64,000 bases of DNA from Pseudomonas fluvialis (GTDB taxonomy: Bacteria; Pseudomonadota; Gammaproteobacteria; Pseudomonadales; Pseudomonadaceae), in assembly GCF_014207935.1 (NCBI RefSeq), contig NZ_JACHLL010000001.1, positions 992,001-1,056,000 of the forward strand, written 5' to 3'. Below are positions 57,853 through 64,000 of this stretch, one piece after another; within the stretch, counting starts at the first letter, position 1; every line of letters begins with the position of its first letter. The notes under the pieces are model-generated. The model searched no databases, was not told the DNA's origin, and worked only from the letters and a program-made list of their open reading frames with translations. The position numbers and the translations under genes are program-made.

Positions 57853-59061
57853 TCAGGCGCGCTTCACTCGGTCGGCAATAAAGGCAATCAGCTGGCGGGC
57901 AATCTTGCCCTTGCTGCTCTGGGCGAAACTGGTGGGTTGCAGCTCGCGGTCAATGATGGTGATGGCATTTTCCTCGCTGTTGAAACCGATGCTCGGGTTG
58001 GCCACGTCATTGGCGACGATCAGGTCGAGGTTCTTGTCTTTGAGCTTGCGTGCGGCGTAGTCCAGCAGGTTCTGCGTTTCGGCGGCGAAACCGACGCTGA
58101 ACGGGCGATCAACGCGGCTGGCGAGCGTGGCGAGGATGTCCGGGTTACGCACCAGCTGCAGCAGCAGGCCATCGCCACTGGTCGGGTCTTTCTTCATCTT
58201 GTGTTCGGCCACTACTTCGGGGCGGTAGTCGGCCACGGCGGCGGCGGCGATCAGCACGTCGCAGGGCATTGCGGCCTCACAGGCGGCAAGCATGTCGCGG
58301 GCGCTGGTGACGTTGATGCGCTGCACGCGCTCCGGAGTGCGCAGGTGCACCGGCCCGCTGACCAGCGTCACCTGGGCGCCGGCTTCTGCCGCGGCCTCGG
58401 CCAGGGCGAAGCCCATCTTCCCCGAGCTGTGGTTGGTGATGTAGCGCACTGGGTCGATGTTTTCCTGGGTCGGGCCGGCGGTGATCAGCACGCGCAGGCC
58501 GGTCAGGCTCCTGAACTCGAAGCAGTCGGCGGCGCGCTGGGCCAGCTCTTCGGCTTCGAGCATGCGCCCTAAACCGACGTCGCCGCAGGCCTGGCTGCCG
58601 GCGGCAGGACCGAACAGGCGGAAGCCGCGGCTGGCGAGCAGCTCGGCGTTGGCCTGGGTGGCTGGGTCGCGCCACATGGCCTGGTTCATGGCCGGAGCCA
58701 GTGCTACGGGAGCGTCTGTGGCCAGTACCAGAGCGGTGAGCAGGTCATCGGCCACGCCCTGTGCCAGGCGCGCCATCAGGTCGGCAGTCGCTGGCGCAAT
58801 CAGCACCAGATCGGCCCACTTGGCCAGTTCGATATGGCCCATGGCCGCTTCGGCGGCGGGGTCGAGCAGATCGAGGTGCACGGGGTTGCCGGAGAGGGCC
58901 TGCAGGGTCAGCGGCGTGATGAACTCACGACCGCCGCGGGTCATCACCACATGGACTTCGGCACCCTGATCGCGCAAGCGCCGAACCAGTTCGGCACTCT
59001 TATAGGCTGCAATGCCGCCGCCGACGCCGAGCACAATGCGTTTACCAAACAGCCGCTGCAT
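57853..59061 (-). CDS. coaBC: Phosphopantothenoylcysteine decarboxylase/synthetase
   Basis: 402-residue bifunctional coenzyme A enzyme. The CoaC flavoprotein half (about 1-190) has [18 protein letters not shown], the PAMNQAMW substrate loop and the catalytic-Cys region [12 protein letters not shown]. The CoaB synthetase half (about 190-402) starts [18 protein letters not shown] and SSGKMG, with [10 protein letters not shown] near the end. Two bases from dut. Divergent from radC. Confidence 0.97.
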   Translation of the reverse strand: MQRLFGKRIVLGVGGGIAAYKSAELVRRLRDQGAEVHVVMTRGGREFITPLTLQALSGNPVHLDLLDPAAEAAMGHIELAKWADLVLIAPATADLMARLAQGVADDLLTALVLATDAPVALAPAMNQAMWRDPATQANAELLASRGFRLFGPAAGSQACGDVGLGRMLEAEELAQRAADCFEFRSLTGLRVLITAGPTQENIDPVRYITNHSSGKMGFALAEAAAEAGAQVTLVSGPVHLRTPERVQRINVTSARDMLAACEAAMPCDVLIAAAAVADYRPEVVAEHKMKKDPTSGDGLLLQLVRNPDILATLASRVDRPFSVGFAAETQNLLDYAARKLKDKNLDLIVANDVANPSIGFNSEENAITIIDRELQPTSFAQSSKGKIARQLIAFIADRVKRA

Positions 59062-59212
59062 AGGCCTGCCTTATTTGAATAACGGAGCTTGCGCCGGGCA
59101 CCGCTCGCCTCCCCAGGCCAAGTGCCGCGCAAAAGTTTGGCTACGATATCACAGAGGCCGCCCGGGAACAGCGGCGGCGGGGCTTGCAGCCCGACTCACC
59201 AGGGAGAGGTGC

Positions 59213-59887
59213 ATGAGTATTCGTGATTGGCCAGCGGCCGAGAGGCCGCGGGAAAAACTGCTGGAACAGGGCGCTTTGGCGCTGTCGGATGCCGAGTTGC
59301 TGGCGATCTTTCTGCGTACCGGGGTGGCCGGCCTGTCGGCGGTCGATCTGGCTCGGCAGTTGCTGAGTGATTTTGGTGGGCTGCGGCCCCTGCTGGAGGC
59401 CGATCTTCCCGGGTTCTCGGCGCGCCTCGGGCTGGGGCCGGCCAAGTATGCGCAACTGCAGGCGGTGCTGGAGATGGGGCGCCGCCATCTGGCTGAGACG
59501 CTGCGGCGCGAGTCGGCGCTGGAAAGCCCGCAGGCGGTGCGCGATTACCTCAAAGCGCGCCTGCGTCACGAGCCGCATGAGGTGTTCGGCTGCCTGTTCC
59601 TCGACAGCAAGCACCGGGTGCTGGCCTATGAGAGCCTGTTTCACGGCAGTATCGATGGTGCCTCGGTGTATCCGCGTCAGGTGGTCAAGCGCGCCTTGGC
59701 CCATAACGCCGCTGCGCTGATCCTCACCCACAACCATCCTTCCGGGGTGGCCGAACCCAGTCAGGCGGACCGGCTGCTGACCCAGCAGTTGAAGTCGGCG
59801 CTGGCCTTGGTCGAGGTACGTGTGCTCGATCATTTCATCGTCGGCGATGGCGAGCCGTTGTCGCTGGCAGAGCACGGCTGGCTGTGA
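59213..59887 (+). CDS. radC: RadC family JAB/MPN domain protein
   Basis: 224 residues. N-terminal helix-hairpin-helix region ([29 protein letters not shown]) and C-terminal MPN domain with the JAMM zinc motif: [16 protein letters not shown] (HxHPSG...SxxD) near residue 174. Despite its name it has no established repair role. GGGAGAGG precedes the ATG at 59213. Divergent from coaBC. Confidence 0.94.
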   Translation: MSIRDWPAAERPREKLLEQGALALSDAELLAIFLRTGVAGLSAVDLARQLLSDFGGLRPLLEADLPGFSARLGLGPAKYAQLQAVLEMGRRHLAETLRRESALESPQAVRDYLKARLRHEPHEVFGCLFLDSKHRVLAYESLFHGSIDGASVYPRQVVKRALAHNAAALILTHNHPSGVAEPSQADRLLTQQLKSALALVEVRVLDHFIVGDGEPLSLAEHGWL

Positions 59888-59968
59888 CCCGACGAGTGGT
59901 TGGATGGGCTGTGCCTCGCTGTACAGGCGCTCGGGCGTTACGGGGCTGTGGGTAAGTGGCTGTCGTCC

Positions 59969-59997
59969 TTGCGACGCCTGGGGTGTTCTGGTATAAA
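59969..59997 (+). promoter_or_regulatory. Sigma-70 promoter of rpmB-rpmG
   Basis: TTGCGA, 17-base spacer, TATAAA, with a predicted start near 60004, giving a ~140-base leader. The leader contains a CCAACCC / GGGTTGG hairpin (60102-60120) shortly before the rpmB ATG, a possible autoregulatory site. Confidence 0.65.
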
Positions 59998-60144
59998 GCA
60001 GCGCTCTTTTCTGGGGGCCCGGTTCCTGCAGTGGCAGAGATGCCCGGTAAGACCCCGACAAGATCGGCGCGCTGCGCCAAACTTCGAGAAAGTTCAAGCG
60101 GCCAACCCATGCCGGGTTGGGCATGTGGTTTAGAGGGCTGAGGT

Positions 60145-60381
60145 ATGTCGAGAGTCTGTCAAGTGACCGGTAAGGGTCCGGCTGTGGGGAACAACATCTC
60201 CCACGCGAACAACAAAACCCGTCGTCGTTTTCTGCCGAACCTGCAGTACCATCGTTTCTGGGTTGAATCCGAGAAGCGTTTCGTGCGTCTGCGCGTTTCT
60301 GCCAAGGGCATGCGTGTCATCGACAAGCGTGGTATTGATGTAGTGCTGTCCGAGCTGCGTGCTCGCGGCGAAAAGTTCTAA
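60145..60381 (+). CDS. rpmB: 50S ribosomal protein L28
   Basis: 78 residues, standard length: [21 protein letters not shown] at the start (key part CQVTGKGP), basic [16 protein letters not shown], ends RARGEKF. Followed by rpmG with a 10-base gap containing AAGGAG, the usual L28-L33 pair. Confidence 0.98.
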   Translation: MSRVCQVTGKGPAVGNNISHANNKTRRRFLPNLQYHRFWVESEKRFVRLRVSAKGMRVIDKRGIDVVLSELRARGEKF

Positions 60382-60391
60382 GGAGTCCATC

Positions 60392-60547
60392 ATGCGTGAC
60401 CTGATCCGTCTGGTGTCCAGTGCCGGTACCGGCCATTTCTACACCACCGACAAGAACAAGCGCACCACCCCGGACAAGATCGAGATCAAGAAATACGATC
60501 CGGTCGTCCGCAAGCACGTGATCTACAAGGAAGCCAAGATCAAGTAA
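60392..60547 (+). CDS. rpmG: 50S ribosomal protein L33
   Basis: 51 residues with [20 protein letters not shown] and [20 protein letters not shown]. This is the cysteine-free (zinc-independent, C-) form, so it is not itself a zinc store. AAGGAG precedes the ATG at 60392; the longer in-frame start in rpmB is rejected. Confidence 0.98.
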   Translation: MRDLIRLVSSAGTGHFYTTDKNKRTTPDKIEIKKYDPVVRKHVIYKEAKIK

Positions 60548-60568
60548 TTGATCCGGCCCTTGTGAAAG

Positions 60569-60590
60569 AACCCGCTTCGGCGGGTTTTTT
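60569..60590 (+). terminator. Terminator after rpmG
   Basis: AACCCGC TTCG GCGGGTT stem-loop followed by T6, 21 bases after the rpmG stop. Confidence 0.93.
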
Positions 60591-60600
60591 CTTGCCCATG

Positions 60601-60630
60601 AAAAAGGCCCGCTGCTGAGCGGGCCTTTTT
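60601..60630 (-). terminator. Terminator of the cupin gene (bidirectional)
   Basis: 13-bp perfect stem AAAAAGGCCCGCT / AGCGGGCCTTTTT with a GCTG loop, 13 bases from the cupin gene stop; T tracts on both strands. Confidence 0.92.
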
Positions 60631-60643
60631 GCGTGATGACGGC

Positions 60644-61003
60644 TTACTTCTGCTCGAACATCACGTAGACCTTGCGGCAGGTTTCCAGCACTTCCCAGGT
60701 GCCGACCAGGCCGGCCGGGATGACGAAGCGGTCGCCGGCGCGCACGGTCTTGGCGTTGCCCTGCTCGTCACGGATCACCGACACGCCCTGGAGGATCTCG
60801 CAGTACTCGTGCTCGGTGTAGCGGATGGTCCATTGGCCGGGCTCGCCTTCCCAGACACCGGCATGGAACTGGCTGCAGGGGCTGCTGTAGTGGTTGGTCA
60901 CGCTTTGCGCCGGGTCGCCCTTGAGGACTTTCTCCGGGGCCGGGCGGTAGTGCTCCGGGGTGGCGCTGCTGTTGGCGAAATCGATGATGCTGTCGATGCT
61001 CAT
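60644..61003 (-). CDS. Cupin domain protein (DUF861 type)
   Basis: 119 residues forming one small cupin barrel: QFHAGVWEGEPGQWTIRYTEHEYCEILQG (about 56-84, key part EHEYCEIL) and GDRFVIPAGLVGTWEV (about 96-111). The metal-ligand set is reduced compared with classic cupins. GGAAG precedes the ATG at 61003; the 13-codon longer frame lacks support. It is divergent from the aldehyde dehydrogenase, the same neighbourhood as near P. aeruginosa pauC, so a link to polyamine/amine catabolism is possible but unproven. Confidence 0.85.
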   Translation of the reverse strand: MSIDSIIDFANSSATPEHYRPAPEKVLKGDPAQSVTNHYSSPCSQFHAGVWEGEPGQWTIRYTEHEYCEILQGVSVIRDEQGNAKTVRAGDRFVIPAGLVGTWEVLETCRKVYVMFEQK

Positions 61004-61289
61004 GGGGCTTCCCGTCGGTTGGGTGCGGCGCGGTGCGCGCAACTATGGATTGTTCTGTGCGGGTGCCCGGCGTTCTTGCCTGCGGGGGCGTGCGAACGAC
61101 AGGGCGTTGGGCAGTCTATGTTTAATAAAACGAACGTGACAACCGCTCAATCCTTATTCTGTAAAAAATATTGAAATGCCTCCTGCCTCTGGTTTAGGGT
61201 GGCAGCCAGCATTGGCCCGACATGGGCTTGCAGAATATTTGACAGGCACGCCACGCGCGGCCACCACAGCAAAATAAGAGGAAACCTCC

Positions 61290-62783
61290 ATGAGCACCCT
61301 GACCCGCGCTGACTGGGAAGCCCGCGCCAAGGCCCTGAAGATCGAAGGCCGGGCCCTGATCCATGGCGAGCATTGCGATGCCGTCAGCGGCGAGACCTTC
61401 GACTGCATCAGCCCGGTCGATGGGCGTTTCCTGACAACGGTGGCCAGCTGTGATGCGGCCGATGCCGAGCTCGCCGTGCGTGATGCCCGCGCCACCTTCG
61501 AATCCGGTGTGTGGTCGCGCATGACCCCGGTCGAACGCAAGAAAATCATGATTCGCTTTGCCGACCTGATGGATGCGCATGCCGAGGAGCTCGCCCTGCT
61601 GGAAACCCTCGACATGGGCAAGCCGATCAGCGATGCCCTGGGCGTCGACGTGCCGGGCGCTTCGCGGGCCATCCGCTGGAGCGGTGAGGCGATCGACAAG
61701 ATCTACGACGAAGTGGCCGCTACCCCGCACAACGAGCTGGGCCTGGTCACCCGCGAGCCGGTCGGTGTGGTTGCCGCCATCGTGCCGTGGAACTTCCCGA
61801 TGATCATGACCTGCTGGAAGCTCGGCCCGGCGCTGGCGACCGGTAACTCGGTGATCGTCAAACCCTCCGAGAAGTCGCCGCTGACCGCCATCCGCATGGC
61901 CCAGCTTGCGCTGGAAGCCGGCATCCCGGCCGGCGTGCTGAACATCCTGCCGGGCTTTGGTCACACCGTGGGCAAGGCCCTGGCCCTGCACATGGATGTC
62001 GACACCCTGGTGTTTACCGGTTCGACCAAGATCGCCAAGCAGCTGATGATCTATGCCGGCGAATCCAACATGAAACGCGTCTGGCTGGAAGCCGGTGGCA
62101 AGAGCGCCAACATCGTCTTCGCCGATGCGCCGAACCTGCAGGACGCCGCCGAAGCCGCGGCAGCGGCCATCTGCTTCAACCAGGGCGAGATGTGCACCGC
62201 CGGTTCGCGTCTGCTGGTCGAGCGTTCGATCAAGGACCAGTTCATGCCGATGGTGCTGGAAGCCATGAAGGGCTGGAAAGCCGGTTACGCTCTGGAACCG
62301 GCCACCAAGGTTGGCGCCCTGGTCGATGGCGGCCACCTCAACACCGTGCTGTCCTATATCGAAGCCGGCCATGCCGATAAGGCCAAGCTGCTCTGCGGCG
62401 GCAAGCGCGTTCTGGAAGAAACCGGCGGCGTGTATGTCGAGCCGACCATCTTCGACGACGCGCATAACGACATGCGCATCGCCAAGGAAGAAATCTTCGG
62501 CCCGGTGCTGACCGTGATTCCGTTCGACACCACTGAAGAAGCTATCGCGATCGCCAACGACAGCATCTACGGCCTTGCGGCGGCGATCTGGACCAGCAAC
62601 CTGTCCAAGGCGCACCTGGCGGCCAAGGCTCTGCGTGTGGGCAGCATGTGGGTGAACCAGTACGACGGCGGCGACATGACCGCGCCGTTCGGTGGTTTCA
62701 AGCAGTCCGGTAACGGCCGCGACAAGTCGCTGCATGCCTTCGACAAGTACACCGAGCTCAAGGCCACCTGGATCAAGCTATAA
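61290..62783 (+). CDS. pauC: NAD(P)-dependent aldehyde dehydrogenase, PauC/KauB type
   Basis: 497 residues. ALDH catalytic set: VPWNFPMIMTCWKLGPALATGN (key part PWNFP; Asn), KPSEKSP, FTGSTKIAKQ, general base Glu in WLEAGGKSANIVF (about residue 265) and nucleophile Cys in NQGEMCTAGSR (about residue 299). Length, N-terminus and synteny with the cupin and rpmBG match P. aeruginosa PauC/KauB, which oxidises gamma-glutamyl-aminobutyraldehyde and related aldehydes in polyamine catabolism. Substrate assignment rests on similarity and context. AAGAGGAAA precedes the ATG. Confidence 0.85.
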   Translation: MSTLTRADWEARAKALKIEGRALIHGEHCDAVSGETFDCISPVDGRFLTTVASCDAADAELAVRDARATFESGVWSRMTPVERKKIMIRFADLMDAHAEELALLETLDMGKPISDALGVDVPGASRAIRWSGEAIDKIYDEVAATPHNELGLVTREPVGVVAAIVPWNFPMIMTCWKLGPALATGNSVIVKPSEKSPLTAIRMAQLALEAGIPAGVLNILPGFGHTVGKALALHMDVDTLVFTGSTKIAKQLMIYAGESNMKRVWLEAGGKSANIVFADAPNLQDAAEAAAAAICFNQGEMCTAGSRLLVERSIKDQFMPMVLEAMKGWKAGYALEPATKVGALVDGGHLNTVLSYIEAGHADKAKLLCGGKRVLEETGGVYVEPTIFDDAHNDMRIAKEEIFGPVLTVIPFDTTEEAIAIANDSIYGLAAAIWTSNLSKAHLAAKALRVGSMWVNQYDGGDMTAPFGGFKQSGNGRDKSLHAFDKYTELKATWIKL

Positions 62784-62809
62784 CCTGTCGGGGCGACCTC
62801 CGGGTCGTC

Positions 62810-62893
62810 GGCCATGCTGCGTTGCGTCCTCGCTTTAATGCTCACGTACCGCAGTACGCTGCGCTTAAAAGCTCCGGGGCGCCTTGTCTGGCC
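62810..62893. repeat. 84-bp composite palindromic repeat downstream of pauC
   Basis: Outer arms GGCCA (62810) and TGGCC (62893) and the inner stem CGTAC/GTACG (62845-62858) share one centre at 62851.5. Between them are partly matching GCTTTAA / TTAAAAGC segments. The sequence resembles intergenic palindromes I recall from many Pseudomonas genomes. Non-coding. Confidence 0.65.
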
Positions 62894-62964
62894 TTAGCCC
62901 AGAAGATCTTTTCCAGTGCGGTACTCGGTCGAGGTAAGGCCGAATAGCGGCGCTATAAAGGTCC

Positions 62965-62982
62965 GCCCTTCTTGAGAAGGGC
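62965..62982. repeat. Perfect 8-bp hairpin GCCCTTCT/AGAAGGGC
   Basis: Eight-base-pair stem with a TG loop in the pauC-MFS intergenic region, between the composite palindrome and the terminator palindrome. No T tract follows. Confidence 0.5.
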
Positions 62983-63005
62983 CGGCTCCTGGTGAGCCAT
63001 ACCTG

Positions 63006-63037
63006 CGGCCGGGTTTCCTAGGAAACCCGGCCGTTTT
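63006..63037 (+). terminator. 28-base perfect palindrome plus T tract
   Basis: CGGCCGGGTTTCCT and its exact reverse complement meet without a spacer (63006-63033) and are followed by TTTTG. It probably terminates transcription arriving from pauC, 37 bases before the next gene starts. Confidence 0.75.
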
Positions 63038-63073
63038 GCATTTCGGCACGGCCAGAAAAGGGAGGGAATGGCT

Positions 63074-64000
63074 ATGCGTTGGGGAACCTATTTCGCCGTC
63101 TGTGGTGCGGTGATCGCGGTGGGGCTTTCGCTGGGGCTGACCCTGCCGCTGGTGTCGCTGCGTCTGGAAGGCTGGGGCTATGACACCTTCGCCATCGGGG
63201 TGATGGCGGCCATGCCGGCCGTCGGTGTGCTGCTCGGTGCTCGCCTGACCGGCCGGCTGGCGGCCTGGCTGGGCGTTTCCGCGGCATTGCGCCTGTGCCT
63301 GCTGGCTAGCGCCCTGTCGGTGGCCCTGCTCGCGCTGCTGCCCTATTACCCGCTGTGGCTGCTGCTGCGTCTGCTGATCGGTATTTCCCTGACGGTGGTT
63401 TTCGTGCTCGGAGAGAGCTGGATCAACCAGCTGGTCGCCGATCACTTGCGTGGCCGTCTGGTGGCGCTGTATGGCACCGGCTTTGCCCTCAGTCAGCTGT
63501 CCGGCCCTTTGCTGCTGGCCTGGTTGGGGACGGCGGATGACCGGGCCTTCTGGTTCTCCGCAGGGCTGCTGATCATGGGCAGCCTGCTGTTGCTGGGCCA
63601 TTCCGGTATGCCGCAGGTGGATGCGCAGAGCGCGGCGGGACGCGGGTTGCTGGCGTTCTGTCGGCGGGCGCCGGCGATTGCCTGGGCGGTGGTGCTGTTT
63701 GCCGCCTTCGAGGCGATGGTGCTGACGCTGCTGCCGGTCTACCTGCTGCGCGAAGGTTTCGATCAGGGCATGGCGCTGCGCATGGCCAGCGTGGTGGTGG
63801 TTGGCGATGCCGTGTTGCAGCTGCCAATCGGCCTGCTTGCCGACCGCATGCCGCGGCACACCTTGTTTCGTCTGTGCGGGGTGGTCCTGCTGCTGAGTAG
63901 CGTGGTGATTCCCCTGTTGTTGCACACGCCTTTCATCTGGCCATTGCTGGTGCTGTTCGGGGCTTCGGCCGGAGGCCTGTACACCCTGTCGCTGATCCTG
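63074..64000 (+). CDS. MFS transporter, 5' part (cut by window end)
   Basis: 309 residues visible with no stop before the window edge. About ten hydrophobic helices; MFS features are YDTFAIGVMAAMPAVGVLLGARLTGRLA (loop 2-3 region), RLLIGISLTVVFVLGESWINQ and LLPVYLLREGF. This resembles the YcaD-like group. GGAGG sits eight bases before the ATG at 63074; an ATG at 63068 is too close to it. It follows pauC, as a putative transporter does in P. aeruginosa. Substrate unknown. Confidence 0.88.
   Translation, partial: MRWGTYFAVCGAVIAVGLSLGLTLPLVSLRLEGWGYDTFAIGVMAAMPAVGVLLGARLTGRLAAWLGVSAALRLCLLASALSVALLALLPYYPLWLLLRLLIGISLTVVFVLGESWINQLVADHLRGRLVALYGTGFALSQLSGPLLLAWLGTADDRAFWFSAGLLIMGSLLLLGHSGMPQVDAQSAAGRGLLAFCRRAPAIAWAVVLFAAFEAMVLTLLPVYLLREGFDQGMALRMASVVVVGDAVLQLPIGLLADRMPRHTLFRLCGVVLLLSSVVIPLLLHTPFIWPLLVLFGASAGGLYTLSLIL

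Noticed and set aside
61180..61250. Sigma-54 promoter before pauC (TGGCCCG...GGGC)
   Set aside because: The -24 half is acceptable but the -12 half lacks TTGC at the right spacing, so the match is too weak.

Overview
The window reads as ordinary chromosome of a GC-rich gammaproteobacterium of the genus Pseudomonas. The basis is gene content and gene order: nearly every block matches neighbourhoods I know from Pseudomonas aeruginosa, namely the cytochrome c oxidase assembly genes, metNIQ, znu/zur, thrB-polA-ersA-engB-cytochromes-dsbA, spoT-rpoZ-gmk-yicC-rph-crc-pyrE, and argB-algC-dut-coaBC-radC-rpmBG-pauC. Coding density is very high. I see no prophage, integrase, transposase, CRISPR array, rRNA or tRNA.

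Layout. 1-5.5 kb: end of aa3 cytochrome oxidase (subunit III) and its assembly operon (SURF1, a SCO-like protein, heme A synthase, heme O synthase, SCO copper chaperone, an unknown membrane protein). 5.5-9.1 kb: methionine ABC transporter metNIQ and a secreted coiled-coil protein. 9.2-12.3 kb: zinc uptake znuABC with zur and a shared Zur operator. 12.3-14.3 kb: two small envelope proteins, thrB and a DUF2782 protein. 14.3-20.4 kb: polA, the ErsA small RNA behind an AlgU-type promoter, engB, three small c-type cytochromes, dsbA. 20.4-29.5 kb: EEP-family protein, diguanylate cyclase, CRY-DASH photolyase, MarC, lipoprotein amidase, an EAL phosphodiesterase, a DUF1330 protein, a SpmAB-like membrane protein.

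29.6-37.4 kb is a sensory block: a methyl-accepting chemotaxis protein, a 760-bp non-coding stretch holding a ~517-bp imperfect palindrome, a DUF2914 membrane protein, an Aer-type receptor, and a globin-coupled PAS-GGDEF-EAL protein lying in one transcription unit with Aer. 37.5-42.5 kb is a tightly coupled four-gene cassette of unknown substrate (BASS-type transporter, SDR epimerase, secreted CXXCH/beta-propeller protein, MFS transporter). It is followed by a TerC gene with a structured leader whose ribosome binding site can be masked.

43.7-53.8 kb: a 17-residue-repeat secreted protein, a lipoprotein, ridA, spoT, rpoZ, gmk, yicC, rph, a DUF4870 protein, a K+ channel, crc, pyrE and a DUF4124 protein. 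53.8-64 kb: argB, algC (long membrane form), dut, coaBC, radC, rpmB-rpmG, a cupin, the aldehyde dehydrogenase pauC, a cluster of palindromes and the start of an MFS transporter cut by the window end.

Most genes are housekeeping. The parts I consider least explained are the large nested palindrome at 31340-31856 (its two arms carry hairpins with compensatory changes), the four-gene cassette at 37568-42461, the globin-sensor/Aer pair, and the terC leader.
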